Origin: an uncultured Winogradskyella sp.
GTDB lineage: Bacteria > Bacteroidota > Bacteroidia > Flavobacteriales > Flavobacteriaceae
Length of the DNA: 64,000 bases
Direction of reading: 5' to 3'
Assembly: GCF_947501905.1 (NCBI RefSeq)
Contig: NZ_CANMXL010000001.1
Coordinates: forward strand, 1-64,000
Position 1 is the first letter of the stretch, and every line of letters starts with the position of its first letter. The notes below the pieces were generated by a model. The model was given only the letters and a program-made list of their open reading frames with translations. It had not been told where the DNA came from and made no database searches. Both the position numbers and the translations under genes were made by a program. Shown one piece after another: positions 18,358-26,679 of this stretch.

Positions 18358-18708
18358 ATGCCTAAAGTACAGTATAGAGTATATGTTATAGAGTTATCTA
18401 AACGGGTATTTACTGAAAACTCAAGGTTTAGGGCAGCAAATCCGCAATTTAATGGCGTTTTACAATGTTTATATGTTGGTATGACAAGTAAAACTCCCAA
18501 AGAAAGATTTTTGCAACATAAAACAGGATATAGAAATAAGAAAGGCTATAAGCTTTCCTCAAATATCGTCGAGAAATATGGGTTGTATTTAAGACCTAGT
18601 CTATACAATCATATTGTCCCATTACCAACTAGGGCTGAAGCGCTTAAAATGGAAGAAAGACTTGCCATAGAATTAAGAAGACAACGCTATGCAGTATGGT
18701 ATAATTAG
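18358..18708 (+). CDS. GIY-YIG nuclease-like single-domain protein
   Basis: A 116-residue protein consisting of one domain. YRVYVIEL at the N-terminus and CLYVGMTSKTPKERFLQHK match the two beta strands and following helix of the GIY-YIG fold, with an Arg in PKERF and a Glu-rich C-terminal helix (KMEERLAIELRR) that could supply the catalytic Glu. The insert RFRAANPQFNGV between the first two strands is longer than in UvrC or SLX1-type domains. No DNA-binding domain is attached. It lies between a lipoprotein gene and a GNAT gene in a small accessory pocket. Endonuclease activity is inferred from fold motifs only. Confidence 0.55.
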   Translation: MPKVQYRVYVIELSKRVFTENSRFRAANPQFNGVLQCLYVGMTSKTPKERFLQHKTGYRNKKGYKLSSNIVEKYGLYLRPSLYNHIVPLPTRAEALKMEERLAIELRRQRYAVWYN

Positions 18709-18758
18709 CTATAAATATAAACCTACCTAGTATAGTCCAACAAAAATTGAAAAAATAA

Positions 18759-19283
18759 ATGATGGAAAATAATTTTCCTATAATAAAAACTAATCGACTT
18801 CTACTACGCGAAATAATAGATACTGACCTTGAAAACATCTTCAATGGATTATCGAATCCCAATGTTATTAAGCATTACGGTATTAGTTTTGACACTATAG
18901 ACGCTACAAAAGAACAAATAACTTGGTTTGCAGATAATAAACAACTATGGTGGGCTATTTGTGCTTTAGACAACCAAACATTTTATGGAGCTGGTGGACT
19001 AAATGATATTAACCCTAAAGAAAATAAAGCAGAAATTGGGCTTTGGTTGCTTCCTGAATTTTGGGGAAAAGAAATCATGAAAGAAGTCTTACCATTAATT
19101 ACTAATTACGGATTTGAACAACTAAAACTAAACCGAATTGAAGGTTTTGTAGAGACAGATAATATTAATTGCCAAAAAGCAATGTCTAAACTTGATTTTG
19201 AATATGAAAAAACAATTAAAGATTTTGAAATAAAGAATGGAAAACCAATAAGTGTTGATGTATATGCTAAAACAAATCAATAA
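18759..19283 (+). CDS. GNAT acetyltransferase, RimJ/RimL type
   Basis: A 174-residue N-acetyltransferase. The start is typical of the RimJ/RimL group (IIKTNRLLLREIIDTDLENI), and the acetyl-CoA region reads AEIGLWLLPEFWGKEIMKEV, followed by GFEQLKLNRIEGFVETDNIN and the terminal CQKAMSKLDFEYEKT. The canonical (Q/R)xxGx(G/A) loop is degenerate (FWGKEIM). Two in-frame ATGs (18759 and 18762) are equally possible. The acceptor is unknown: protein N-terminus, antibiotic or small metabolite are all possible. It is separated from the convergent mazG gene by a strong terminator. Confidence 0.8.
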   Translation: MMENNFPIIKTNRLLLREIIDTDLENIFNGLSNPNVIKHYGISFDTIDATKEQITWFADNKQLWWAICALDNQTFYGAGGLNDINPKENKAEIGLWLLPEFWGKEIMKEVLPLITNYGFEQLKLNRIEGFVETDNINCQKAMSKLDFEYEKTIKDFEIKNGKPISVDVYAKTNQ

Positions 19284-19360
19284 GAAAAAGCATTTTACGC
19301 ATTAATATATAAACACAATTATAGTTATAATCATATCATTAGAATAACTCATAAAATCTC

Positions 19361-19390
19361 AAAACCCACTTGCTCTCACAAGTGGGTTTT
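19361..19390. terminator. strong bidirectional intrinsic terminator
   Basis: AAAACCCACTTG (19361-19372) pairs perfectly with CAAGTGGGTTTT (19379-19390) around a 6-base loop. An A-run at one end and a T-run at the other let it work on both strands. It lies between the convergent GNAT and mazG genes; the rest of that 249-base gap holds nothing recognisable. Confidence 0.8.
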
Positions 19391-19532
19391 GCCCTAACTA
19401 AACTAAATTAACCTTAATTACAACCGCTAAATAATAATTAAGATTCTACAAAGAAGAAATCTCTTTTGAGAGTTTCTATTATAGTTACGGCTAAGATTTT
19501 TATTTGGATTTTTAAAGTGTAGACTTTAACAC

Positions 19533-20306
19533 TTATAATTTTTTGGCCTCTTCCCAGAACACATCCATTTCGGATAAAGTCATGTCTTTTAAAGGCTTTT
19601 CGAGTTGTTTAGATTTCTCTTCTAAATACTGAAAACGCTTTATAAACTTTTTATTGGTGCGTTCTAGAGCATTTTCTGGATTTACTTTAAGAAAGCGTGC
19701 ATAATTAACCATAGAGAATAAAACATCTCCAAATTCACTCTCTATACGGTCGGTATTTCCTGCTAAGATTTCTGCCTTAAGTTCAGCTAGTTCCTCTTCT
19801 ACTTTTTCAAAAACTTGCTCTGGTTTTTCCCAATCAAAACCTACACCAGCTACTTTGTCTTGAATACGATTAGCCTTTACCATCGAAGGTAAACTTTTTG
19901 GAACGCCTTCAAGAACACTCTTTTTACCTTCTTTAAGTTTTAACTGTTCCCAATTGCGTTTTACATCTTCTTCATCATTGACCTCAACATCGCCATAAAT
20001 ATGTGGGTGTCTATCTATTAACTTATCACATATACTGTTACACACATCTGCAATATCGAAATCTTTGGTTTCACTACCAATTTTAGAATAGAACACAATG
20101 TGCAAAAGCACATCGCCCAATTCTTTTTTCACCTCATCTAAATCGTTATCTAAAATAGCATCACCAAGTTCGTAAACTTCCTCTATGGTTAAATGACGTA
20201 AGGATTCCATCGTTTGTTTTTTATCCCACGGACATTGCTCACGCAACTCATCCATTATGGTTAACAAACGGTCAAAGGCTTTTAATTGGGTAGTTCTTTC
20301 AGACAT
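19533..20306 (-). CDS. mazG: MazG nucleoside triphosphate pyrophosphohydrolase
   Basis: It hydrolyses (d)NTPs to NMPs and pyrophosphate. The protein is 257 residues, the usual two-domain length. The first MazG domain reads LREQCPWDKKQTMESL then LTIEEVYELGDAI, which supplies the Mg-binding ExxE and later ExxD residues (KKELGDVLLH). The second domain has VEEELAELKAEI and ESEFGDVLFSMVNYARF. In E. coli MazG lowers ppGpp, which is of interest given the RelA/SpoT gene in the same window, but no linkage is implied. It lies 66 bases downstream of the DUF5606 gene and is probably the last gene of the def operon. Confidence 0.93.
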   Translation of the reverse strand: MSERTTQLKAFDRLLTIMDELREQCPWDKKQTMESLRHLTIEEVYELGDAILDNDLDEVKKELGDVLLHIVFYSKIGSETKDFDIADVCNSICDKLIDRHPHIYGDVEVNDEEDVKRNWEQLKLKEGKKSVLEGVPKSLPSMVKANRIQDKVAGVGFDWEKPEQVFEKVEEELAELKAEILAGNTDRIESEFGDVLFSMVNYARFLKVNPENALERTNKKFIKRFQYLEEKSKQLEKPLKDMTLSEMDVFWEEAKKL

Positions 20307-20372
20307 AAATCAGTAATAATTTACGGTCTAAATTACCACAATTTTGAATAATAAAATGATGTTGAAATAGAT

Positions 20373-20798
20373 TTATTCTTCTTCAGAAACATCAGCAGTT
20401 TCTTCTTCTTCAAGTGTGCTTAACAAATCATTCTTTTGAAGAATATTATACCACTGTACTACTTTTTTAATATCAGAAGCATAAACACGATCTTCGTCAT
20501 AATCAGATAAAATATCAAAGAAAAACTCTTCTAATTCATCTTTACTTGCCTTATGACTAATATCTGTTTGCTCACCATTGTATTTTGTTTTAATAGACGT
20601 TAAAACATTACGTAATGGCACTTCTTCTGTAAGCGTGTATATAGCAATCTCACTAAGAATACTAATATTACTGTGTGCACCAACTGTGACACGTTTTTTA
20701 TCTATTAAAGACTCAACTACTGCTCCTGTGCGTGTTTGTGTTACGATTTGGTATAATCCTGGTTTTCCAGAAATCGATAAAATTTTATCTAAACTCAT
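20373..20798 (-). CDS. DUF5606 family protein
   Basis: A 141-residue cytosolic protein found, as far as known, only in Bacteroidota and of unknown function. The N-terminal part (LDKILSISGKPGLYQIVTQT) forms a compact beta-rich domain. A helical part follows (SKDELEEFFFDILSDYDEDR), and the tail is very acidic (EEEETADVSEEE). It starts 11 bases after the def stop and precedes mazG by 66 bases, so it is almost certainly co-transcribed with def. This def-adjacent position suggests a link to translation or nascent-chain processing, which is only inference. Confidence 0.88.
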   Translation of the reverse strand: MSLDKILSISGKPGLYQIVTQTRTGAVVESLIDKKRVTVGAHSNISILSEIAIYTLTEEVPLRNVLTSIKTKYNGEQTDISHKASKDELEEFFFDILSDYDEDRVYASDIKKVVQWYNILQKNDLLSTLEEEETADVSEEE

Positions 20799-20809
20799 GT
20801 GTATATTTT

Positions 20810-21400
20810 TTAGCGTTTTCTGCTCATTGCAGGAAAGCGCATTCTGTAATCTACTCTAATTTTACCTTTAGAAATGTTAAGTAACTTTCCTTTTAGTAAA
20901 CGTTTTTTAAACGATGATAGTTTGTCTGTAAACAAAACACCTTCAATATGATCGTACTCATGCTGAATAACTCTCGCTATTAAACCATCATACTCCTCAA
21001 CATGTGTATTAAAATCTTCGTCTTGGTATTGTATTTTAATATTTGGTTGCCTAAATACATCTTCCCTAACATCTGGAATACTTAAACACCCTTCGTTAAA
21101 CGCCCATTCATCTCCTTCTTCTTCAAGAATTATAGGGTTTATAAATGTTTTCTTAAACGATTTTAATTGTGCAGCTTCCTCTTTAGAAAAACTTTCGTCT
21201 TCTGCAAAAGGCTCTGTATCTACCAAAAACATACGTATAGCCAAACCAATTTGCGGTGCTGCTAAACCTACGCCAAAAGCTCCATACATAGTCTCGTACA
21301 TATTGGCAATAAGTTCCTCAAGCTTTGGATAATCTTTATCGATTTCCACAGCCTTTTTCTTTAAAACTGGATCGCCATATGCAACTATTGGTAAAATCAT
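20810..21400 (-). CDS. def: peptide deformylase
   Basis: It removes the formyl group from the N-terminal Met of nascent proteins. All three signature motifs are present in the 196-residue protein: GVGLAAPQIG, EGCLSIP with the metal-binding Cys, and QHEYDHIEG with two metal-binding His and the catalytic Glu. An acidic insert between the first two motifs (AEDESFSKEEAAQLKSF) is longer than in E. coli Def. It is 76 bases downstream of ruvX and has its own promoter-like box, and is followed closely by the DUF5606 gene. Confidence 0.96.
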   Translation of the reverse strand: MILPIVAYGDPVLKKKAVEIDKDYPKLEELIANMYETMYGAFGVGLAAPQIGLAIRMFLVDTEPFAEDESFSKEEAAQLKSFKKTFINPIILEEEGDEWAFNEGCLSIPDVREDVFRQPNIKIQYQDEDFNTHVEEYDGLIARVIQHEYDHIEGVLFTDKLSSFKKRLLKGKLLNISKGKIRVDYRMRFPAMSRKR

Positions 21401-21420
21401 GATTTTAATTTTTACGGAGG

Positions 21421-21428
21421 CAAAAATA
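21421..21428 (-). promoter_or_regulatory. putative -7 promoter box of def
   Basis: On the minus strand the sequence reads TATTTTTG, an exact TAnnTTTG box, 20 bases before the def start codon. A TTT rather than TTG lies at the expected -33 spacing. Confidence 0.42.
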
Positions 21429-21476
21429 CAATTCTTAATGTATTTTTAAAGGTGTTTTATAATAATTGTAACGCTA

Positions 21477-21887
21477 CTATAACGAAGACATATAACTCTG
21501 AAGGATAAGCGTGGCACTTATCTCATCAACTAAAGCTTTATTTCGACGTTGTTTTTTGCTCAAACCACCATCTATCATTGTCTGAAACGCCATCTTAGAT
21601 GTAAAACGCTCATCTACTCTTACGATAGGAATATTTGAAATTTGATTTTGGAGTTTTACCAAAAACTTCTGAATATAAACTTCGCTTTCAGAATTTGTGT
21701 TATCCATCTGTTTGGGTAAGCCGACTACAATTTTATCCACAGTTTCTTTAGAAACATAATCTTTCAGAAAAAGAATCAACTCCTTAGTATCAACAGTCGT
21801 TAAACCAGATGCAATAATCTGTAACTCGTCGGTAACTGCAATTCCTGTACGCTTTGTTCCGTAATCTATAGCTAAAAGTCTTCCCAT
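21477..21887 (-). CDS. ruvX: Holliday junction resolvase-like protein YqgF/RuvX
   Basis: A 136-residue RNase H-fold protein. Family motifs are GRLLAIDYGTKRTGIAVTD with the first catalytic Asp, KIVVGLPKQMDN, and VRVDERFTSKMA. The C-terminal helix (KALVDEISATLILQSY) supplies the last acidic residue. YqgF proteins process the 5' end of pre-16S rRNA in E. coli and were earlier proposed as Holliday-junction resolvases; either is by family. It is divergent from dapD, with promoter-like boxes for both genes in the 132-base gap. Confidence 0.92.
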   Translation of the reverse strand: MGRLLAIDYGTKRTGIAVTDELQIIASGLTTVDTKELILFLKDYVSKETVDKIVVGLPKQMDNTNSESEVYIQKFLVKLQNQISNIPIVRVDERFTSKMAFQTMIDGGLSKKQRRNKALVDEISATLILQSYMSSL

Positions 21888-21895
21888 ATTTGCCG

Positions 21896-21903
21896 CAAAG
21901 ATA
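21896..21903 (-). promoter_or_regulatory. putative -7 promoter box of ruvX
   Basis: The minus strand reads TATCTTTG, an exact TAnnTTTG box, ending 8 bases before the ruvX start codon. No convincing -33 TTG is seen. The short spacing implies a nearly leaderless transcript. Confidence 0.42.
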
Positions 21904-21998
21904 GTTAGAATATAAAGATTTATAATGTTGACTATTTTACACTTTTATAAATACTCACAAATTTTTCGAAATAGTTTCATAGATTTTTTTGAGGCTCT

Positions 21999-22006
21999 TA
22001 TCTTTG
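21999..22006 (+). promoter_or_regulatory. putative -7 promoter box of dapD
   Basis: TATCTTTG is an exact TAnnTTTG match 13 bases before the dapD start codon at 22020. The -33 region is not convincing. Confidence 0.42.
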
Positions 22007-22019
22007 AACTCTAATTTAC

Positions 22020-22841
22020 ATGACCATGAAAGACATACAATCTATTATAGAAAAGGCTTGGAACGACCGTTCGCAATTACAAAATCTAGAAACTACAGAT
22101 GCTATAAGAAAAGTAATAAATCTTATTGATAGCGGAGAACTCAGAGTTGCTGAACCAACTAACGATGGTTGGCAGGTTAACGAATGGGTAAAAAAGGCTG
22201 TAGTGCTATATTTCCCAATTCAAAAAATGGAAACTCTAGAAGCTGGTATTTTTGAATACCACGATAAGATGCCACTAAAAACAGGTTACGCAGAAAAAGG
22301 CATTAGAGTTGTGCCAAATGCGGTAGCTCGACATGGTGCATATATCTCAAAAGGTGTGATTATGATGCCAAGTTATGTAAATATTGGTGCATACGTTGAC
22401 GAAGGTACAATGGTAGATACTTGGGCAACTGTTGGAAGCTGCGCACAGATTGGTAAAAATGTTCACCTTTCTGGTGGTGTTGGTATTGGTGGGGTTTTAG
22501 AACCATTGCAAGCGGCTCCTGTTATTATTGAAGATGGTGCTTTTATAGGTTCAAGATGTATTGTGGTTGAAGGTGTACGTGTAGAAAAAGAAGCTGTTCT
22601 TGGTGCAAATGTGGTACTCACTATGAGTACAAAAATTATCGATGTTACTGGTGACGAACCTGTTGAAATGAAAGGTCGTGTACCTGCGCGTTCTGTTGTT
22701 ATTCCTGGAAGTTATACCAAAACATTTAGTGCTGGAGAATTCCAAGTGCCTTGTGCATTAATCATAGGAAAGCGAAAAGAAAGTACTGATAAGAAGACGT
22801 CTTTAAACGATGCACTTCGCGAATACGATGTTGCTGTTTAA
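22020..22841 (+). CDS. dapD: tetrahydrodipicolinate N-succinyltransferase
   Basis: It transfers succinyl from succinyl-CoA to tetrahydrodipicolinate in the succinylase route to meso-diaminopimelate and lysine. The 273-residue length is typical. The N-terminal helical part is followed by a left-handed beta-helix of hexapeptide repeats (about residues 105-215), including YVNIGAYVDEGTMVDTWATV and GGVGIGGVLEPLQAAPV. The start at 22020 or the ATG two codons later (22026) are both possible. lysA, the last enzyme of the same pathway, is 39 kb away in this window, so the pathway is dispersed. The product feeds peptidoglycan. Confidence 0.96.
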   Translation: MTMKDIQSIIEKAWNDRSQLQNLETTDAIRKVINLIDSGELRVAEPTNDGWQVNEWVKKAVVLYFPIQKMETLEAGIFEYHDKMPLKTGYAEKGIRVVPNAVARHGAYISKGVIMMPSYVNIGAYVDEGTMVDTWATVGSCAQIGKNVHLSGGVGIGGVLEPLQAAPVIIEDGAFIGSRCIVVEGVRVEKEAVLGANVVLTMSTKIIDVTGDEPVEMKGRVPARSVVIPGSYTKTFSAGEFQVPCALIIGKRKESTDKKTSLNDALREYDVAV

Positions 22842-22874
22842 GAGCTTCTGTTTCTAAAATAAACAAACAGAAAT

Positions 22875-22918
22875 ACCAAAACCCTTAAAGTTCATTCTTT
22901 TTGGAATTTGGTTTTTTT
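22875..22918 (+). terminator. possible terminator after dapD
   Basis: ACCAAA (22875-22880) can pair with TTTGGT (22907-22912), with an inner AAAG/CTTT pairing, and a run of T follows to 22919. The stem is bulged and AT-rich, so the call is tentative. Confidence 0.3.
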
Positions 22919-22936
22919 TAGTTGTAATTTGCCCTA

Positions 22937-23995
22937 ATGAAGGTATTGATTATTCAGCAAAAAATGATAGGAGACGTCTTAACGTCAAGCATTCTATTTG
23001 AAGCTATTAAAGTTAAATATCCTAATGCAGAATTACATTACCTCATTAATTTCCACACCCACCCTGTTGTAGAAGGTAATCCATATATAGATAAATTTCA
23101 GTTTTTCACTCCAGAACACGAGAAAAGTAAACTAAAATTACTCTCTTTTGCAAAACAAATAAAAAAAGAAAAGTATGATGTTGTAATTGATGTCTATGGA
23201 AAGATTAGTAGTATTATCATAAGTTACTTCTCAAAAGCTCCAGTCCGTATCTCATATTATAAAAATTATTCTTCCTTTTTCTATACAAAGACATTAAAAA
23301 GAAAAACTGAATCTCAGCATGGCGCTAGTCTTGCTATTGAAAATAGAATTCGCTTATTAGAATTTATAGACATAAATTTCAACCATCTATTAGCCAAGAT
23401 TTATCTTAATACCGATGAAATTAATAATTCAAAAAAATACCTAATAAATAATGGTTTAGACTTGGACAACCCTATTTATATGATTAGTGTTTTGGGAAGT
23501 AGTCCAAAAAAAACATACCCGTTTTCTTATATGGCATCTGTAATAGATACAATTGTTGAAGAAAATAAAAACTCACAAATCTTATTTAACTATATCCCAA
23601 AGCAAGAAAAGGACGCCAGAGCAATCTTAGATTTATGCAATGAAAAAACAAAAGCAAATATTCATTTTAGCGTTTTTGGTAAGAGCTTGAGAGAATTTTT
23701 AGCAATAACAGTACATTGCACCGCATTAATTGGTAATGAAGGCGGCGCAATCAATATGGCAAAAGCATTAGAGATTCCAACTTTTACAATGTTTAATCCT
23801 GCGCTAAACAAACAAAATTGGTTTGGTCAATCTGAAACTAAATCTCATGTTGCTGTTCATTTAAGTGATTATATCGACTTATCTACTCATGGCAACAAAA
23901 CAAAAAAGGCAGACATTGAGGATATGTATAAAAAATTTAAACCCGATTATTTTAAGTCAGAATTAATAAAATTCTTAAGAAACAGAAAAAAGTAA
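22937..23995 (+). CDS. glycosyltransferase family 9 (heptosyltransferase-like)
   Basis: A 352-residue GT-B fold enzyme. The N-terminus MKVLIIQQKMIGDVLTSSIL is the usual GT9 opening with the conserved GD. The C-terminal nucleotide-sugar half contains YMISVLGSSPKKTYPF and the ALIGNEGGAINMAKALEIPTF segment that corresponds to the heptosyltransferase donor-binding region. Family members add heptose to the LPS inner core; the actual sugar here is not known. It opens the run of LOS-type genes reaching to 30.9 kb. A 71-base gap with a promoter-like box separates it from the nucleotidyltransferase gene. Confidence 0.88.
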   Translation: MKVLIIQQKMIGDVLTSSILFEAIKVKYPNAELHYLINFHTHPVVEGNPYIDKFQFFTPEHEKSKLKLLSFAKQIKKEKYDVVIDVYGKISSIIISYFSKAPVRISYYKNYSSFFYTKTLKRKTESQHGASLAIENRIRLLEFIDINFNHLLAKIYLNTDEINNSKKYLINNGLDLDNPIYMISVLGSSPKKTYPFSYMASVIDTIVEENKNSQILFNYIPKQEKDARAILDLCNEKTKANIHFSVFGKSLREFLAITVHCTALIGNEGGAINMAKALEIPTFTMFNPALNKQNWFGQSETKSHVAVHLSDYIDLSTHGNKTKKADIEDMYKKFKPDYFKSELIKFLRNRKK

Positions 23996-24015
23996 AATCT
24001 ATATTTTATAATACC

Positions 24016-24023
24016 TAAATTTG
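24016..24023 (+). promoter_or_regulatory. putative -7 promoter box of the nucleotidyltransferase gene
   Basis: TAAATTTG is an exact TAnnTTTG match, 43 bases before the start codon at 24067, so the transcript would have a short leader. The -33 region is not clear. Confidence 0.42.
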
Positions 24024-24066
24024 CGTTTTCAAAAAACTTTATCCTTTTTAAACAAACAACAAAACA

Positions 24067-24747
24067 ATGAAAATTATAATTCTTGCAGCTGGTATTGGTT
24101 CTCGTCTTGGCAATCCCTTTCCTAAGCCACTTACGCCATTGAAAAATGGAAAAAGCATTATGAAGATGCAAACCGATAATATTGCTTCTCGTTACGACAT
24201 AGACGATATTAACGTTGTTGTTGGTTTTAAAAAAGACCTAATCATGGAACGCTTTCCTGAGCTTACATATGTCTATAACCCATTTTTTGATAGAACAAAT
24301 ACCTCTAAAAGTTTACTCCAAGCTCTGAAAAAACACAAGGATAAATCTGTACTCTGGTTCAATGGCGATGTTGTTTTTGATGAAAGGCTTCTTGATATTT
24401 TAGACCCTTATATTAAAAAGAATGAATCTTTTGTTGCCGTAAATACTAGTAAAGTAGCAGAAGAGGAAGTAAAATATACGCTTAAAAATGGCTATATCGA
24501 TAAACTATCTAAAACAGTAAAAAATGGTCTAGGTGAAGCAGTAGGTATTAACTTTATTTCATCAAAAGATATCAAAATTTTCATTAGACATTTAGAAGCA
24601 TGTGATGCAAATGATTATTTTGAGCGTGGTTTAGAAACTGGTATCGGAAATGATGGCTTAAAAATACAAGCTGTCGACATCTCTCAATATAACTGTATGG
24701 AGATAGATTTTTTAGAAGATTTAGAAAATGTAAATAATATGCTTTAA
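24067..24747 (+). CDS. sugar- or alcohol-phosphate nucleotidyltransferase
   Basis: A 226-residue single-domain NTP transferase. The N-terminal signature ILAAGIGSRLGNPFPKPLTP holds the nucleotide-binding GxGxR and the catalytic Lys of PKPL. VLWFNGDVVFD supplies the metal-binding Asp. The VYNPFFDRTNTSKSLLQAL segment resembles choline-phosphate cytidylyltransferase (LicC-type) and related enzymes more than glucose-1-phosphate types. The next gene, a CDP-glycerol glycerophosphotransferase-like protein, overlaps by one base (TAATG). A reasonable inference is that this enzyme makes the CDP-linked donor used by its neighbour. Glycerol, ribitol and choline are all possible. Confidence 0.78.
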   Translation: MKIIILAAGIGSRLGNPFPKPLTPLKNGKSIMKMQTDNIASRYDIDDINVVVGFKKDLIMERFPELTYVYNPFFDRTNTSKSLLQALKKHKDKSVLWFNGDVVFDERLLDILDPYIKKNESFVAVNTSKVAEEEVKYTLKNGYIDKLSKTVKNGLGEAVGINFISSKDIKIFIRHLEACDANDYFERGLETGIGNDGLKIQAVDISQYNCMEIDFLEDLENVNNML

Positions 24748-25784
24748 TGAGAACCATTCTTTTTTGTCAAAACAATTATGCTTTTGGGATTTTAGAACCT
24801 ATTAAACAGGTTTTGGCAGAAAAAGGATATGACTACATTTGGTTTATTACAGATAAAATTAAAAAAGACTTTCCGTATACTTCTGATAATTACACATTAA
24901 AAATATCTGACCTAAAAGCATTTAATAGCGATGCCATTTTTGTTCCAGGTAATGAAGTGCCCCATTATTTACGAGGTCTAAAAGTTCAGGTTTTTCATGG
25001 CTTAGCAGGAGAAAAAAAAGGACATTTTAGAATTCGGCATTATTTTGATTTATACTTAACACAAGGCCCGTATTTCACAAATAGATTTAACGAGCTAAAA
25101 GAAGAGCATAAAAATTTTGATGTTATTGAAACCGGATGGCCAAAATTGGATATATACGGAAAAAACAAATCATTATACAACAAAGAAAAAATAGAATTAC
25201 TTGAAGCGTCAGGCGCAAAAAAAATAATACTATACGCTCCTACTTTTTCTCCAAAACTTACTTCTGCTCCATTTTTAATAGAACCATTGAAAGAGGTTTT
25301 AAAAAATCCTAATTATTTAGTATTAATAAAATTTCATCCACTCATGGATGAGAATTGGATAAGAGAATATAAAACATTTGCAGCAGCAAGTAAAAAAGTG
25401 ATAGTTAGTGAAGAAAAAAATATAATTAAGTTTTTATTAATGGCTGATGTACTAGTAAGTGATACATCTTCTGTAATATATGAGTTTCTTTTGTTAGACA
25501 AACCTGTCATAACATTTAAAAATATTTCTGAAAAAATTTACTGGAATAATGTTGATGATTATAAACAACTAAACGCATTAATTGAACACAATCTAAACGA
25601 AGATTCTTTTGCCAATCAACGTCAAACCATTTATAATGAGTTTCATCCCTATAATGATGGGAAATCTGCCTTAAGAATGGTTGAAGCTGTTGAAAATTAT
25701 ATAAAAATTAATGGGATACCTAAAAGAAGAAAAATTTCTTTTTTAAGACGTATGAAGATAAATTCTATTTTTGGGAAGGCTTAA
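24747..25784 (+). CDS. CDP-glycerol glycerophosphotransferase-family protein
   Basis: A 345-residue protein of the TagB/TagF/Glyphos_transf family. Visible features are VQVFHGLAGEKKGHF, corresponding to the family's conserved HG segment, YLTQGPYFTNRF, the IETGWPKLDIY motif, and the C-terminal donor-binding segment LVSDTSSVIYEFLLLDKPVI with the conserved SDxSS. Such enzymes move polyol-phosphate from a CDP donor to a lipid or glycan. Gram-negative members decorate capsules and LOS. No membrane span is seen, so it would act at the inner face of the membrane. The start overlaps the preceding nucleotidyltransferase stop. Confidence 0.82.
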   Translation: MRTILFCQNNYAFGILEPIKQVLAEKGYDYIWFITDKIKKDFPYTSDNYTLKISDLKAFNSDAIFVPGNEVPHYLRGLKVQVFHGLAGEKKGHFRIRHYFDLYLTQGPYFTNRFNELKEEHKNFDVIETGWPKLDIYGKNKSLYNKEKIELLEASGAKKIILYAPTFSPKLTSAPFLIEPLKEVLKNPNYLVLIKFHPLMDENWIREYKTFAAASKKVIVSEEKNIIKFLLMADVLVSDTSSVIYEFLLLDKPVITFKNISEKIYWNNVDDYKQLNALIEHNLNEDSFANQRQTIYNEFHPYNDGKSALRMVEAVENYIKINGIPKRRKISFLRRMKINSIFGKA

Positions 25785-25813
25785 AGAATCTTTTTAAATT
25801 TATCTCAATTTTA

Positions 25814-26638
25814 CTAGTTTTTACTTATACCAAATTCTGTAAATCTAGATTTTGTTTTTTTCGTTTCCTTACGTATAGTCTTATTTTCCAGCAATGTTTT
25901 TTCATTTTTATATGGTCTATCATGATATAAATGCAAACAAATAGCACTATATCTAATCTGAAGAAACTTCACCCCATTATTCATCATACGCTCACCAACT
26001 TCTCTATCCTCTCCTCCATATTTCATTCGCTCATCAAAACCATTTACAGCTATGATATCAGATTTATAACAAGAAACATTCATACCATCAAAAGTGGCCT
26101 TGGTTGGAGTTATGGTATTTAAAAATCTAGACTTAAAATCAGATGTTGTAAGCTTATTGAGTTTAAATGTTTTTGGTTGTCCGTTTTCTAAAAGCCAATC
26201 CACATCAAAGCATTTTTGATTTTCAATTACATATTTATCAATCAATCCAGATACTTTTTCCGTAAGCTTAAAATAACCTCCAGAAAGTGCACATGAAGGT
26301 TTTTGGAGTTTTAGATGTGTTTTTACAAAGTCTTGTCTAGCTATACAATCTCCATCAGTAAAAATGAGATATCTCGAATCAGAAACAAGAATAGCTTTAT
26401 TTAGTATTTCTGTTTTTCTAAAACCATCATCTTCCTGCCATACATGTACAACTTTTAAGTCTGTTTTGTTTTTAAAATCTTCAATAACAGTTTTAGTGTT
26501 ATTATCAGAGCCATCATCGGCTATAATAATTTCAAAACATTTTGCAGACTGTAAATGGTAACTATATAGTACTAACCTTAACCATTCTGGCTGATTGTAT
26601 GTACTTATAATTACGGATGCTTTTAATTCTTGCGACAT
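25814..26638 (-). CDS. glycosyltransferase family 2 with C-terminal galactosyltransferase-like domain
   Basis: A 274-residue GT-A enzyme. The N-terminal half has VIISTYNQPEWLRLVL, IIIADDGSDN and the metal-binding IFTDGDC (DxD-type). The C-terminal half has GFDERMKYGGEDREVGERMM, the Glyco_transf_7C signature also seen in chondroitin- and LPS-type transferases. It is convergent with the glycerophosphotransferase gene (29-base gap) and divergent from the next GT2 gene. The acceptor is probably a LOS core sugar given the neighbours; the donor is unknown. Confidence 0.87.
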   Translation of the reverse strand: MSQELKASVIISTYNQPEWLRLVLYSYHLQSAKCFEIIIADDGSDNNTKTVIEDFKNKTDLKVVHVWQEDDGFRKTEILNKAILVSDSRYLIFTDGDCIARQDFVKTHLKLQKPSCALSGGYFKLTEKVSGLIDKYVIENQKCFDVDWLLENGQPKTFKLNKLTTSDFKSRFLNTITPTKATFDGMNVSCYKSDIIAVNGFDERMKYGGEDREVGERMMNNGVKFLQIRYSAICLHLYHDRPYKNEKTLLENKTIRKETKKTKSRFTEFGISKN

Positions 26639-26642
26639 GAAG

Positions 26643-26650
26643 CAAAAATA
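26643..26650 (-). promoter_or_regulatory. putative -7 promoter box of the minus-strand GT2 gene
   Basis: The minus strand reads TATTTTTG, an exact TAnnTTTG box, only 4 bases before the start codon at 26638. No -33 TTG is seen at the right spacing. Confidence 0.35.
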
Positions 26651-26679
26651 CTACTTTTACAACATAGATATTTTAAAGG

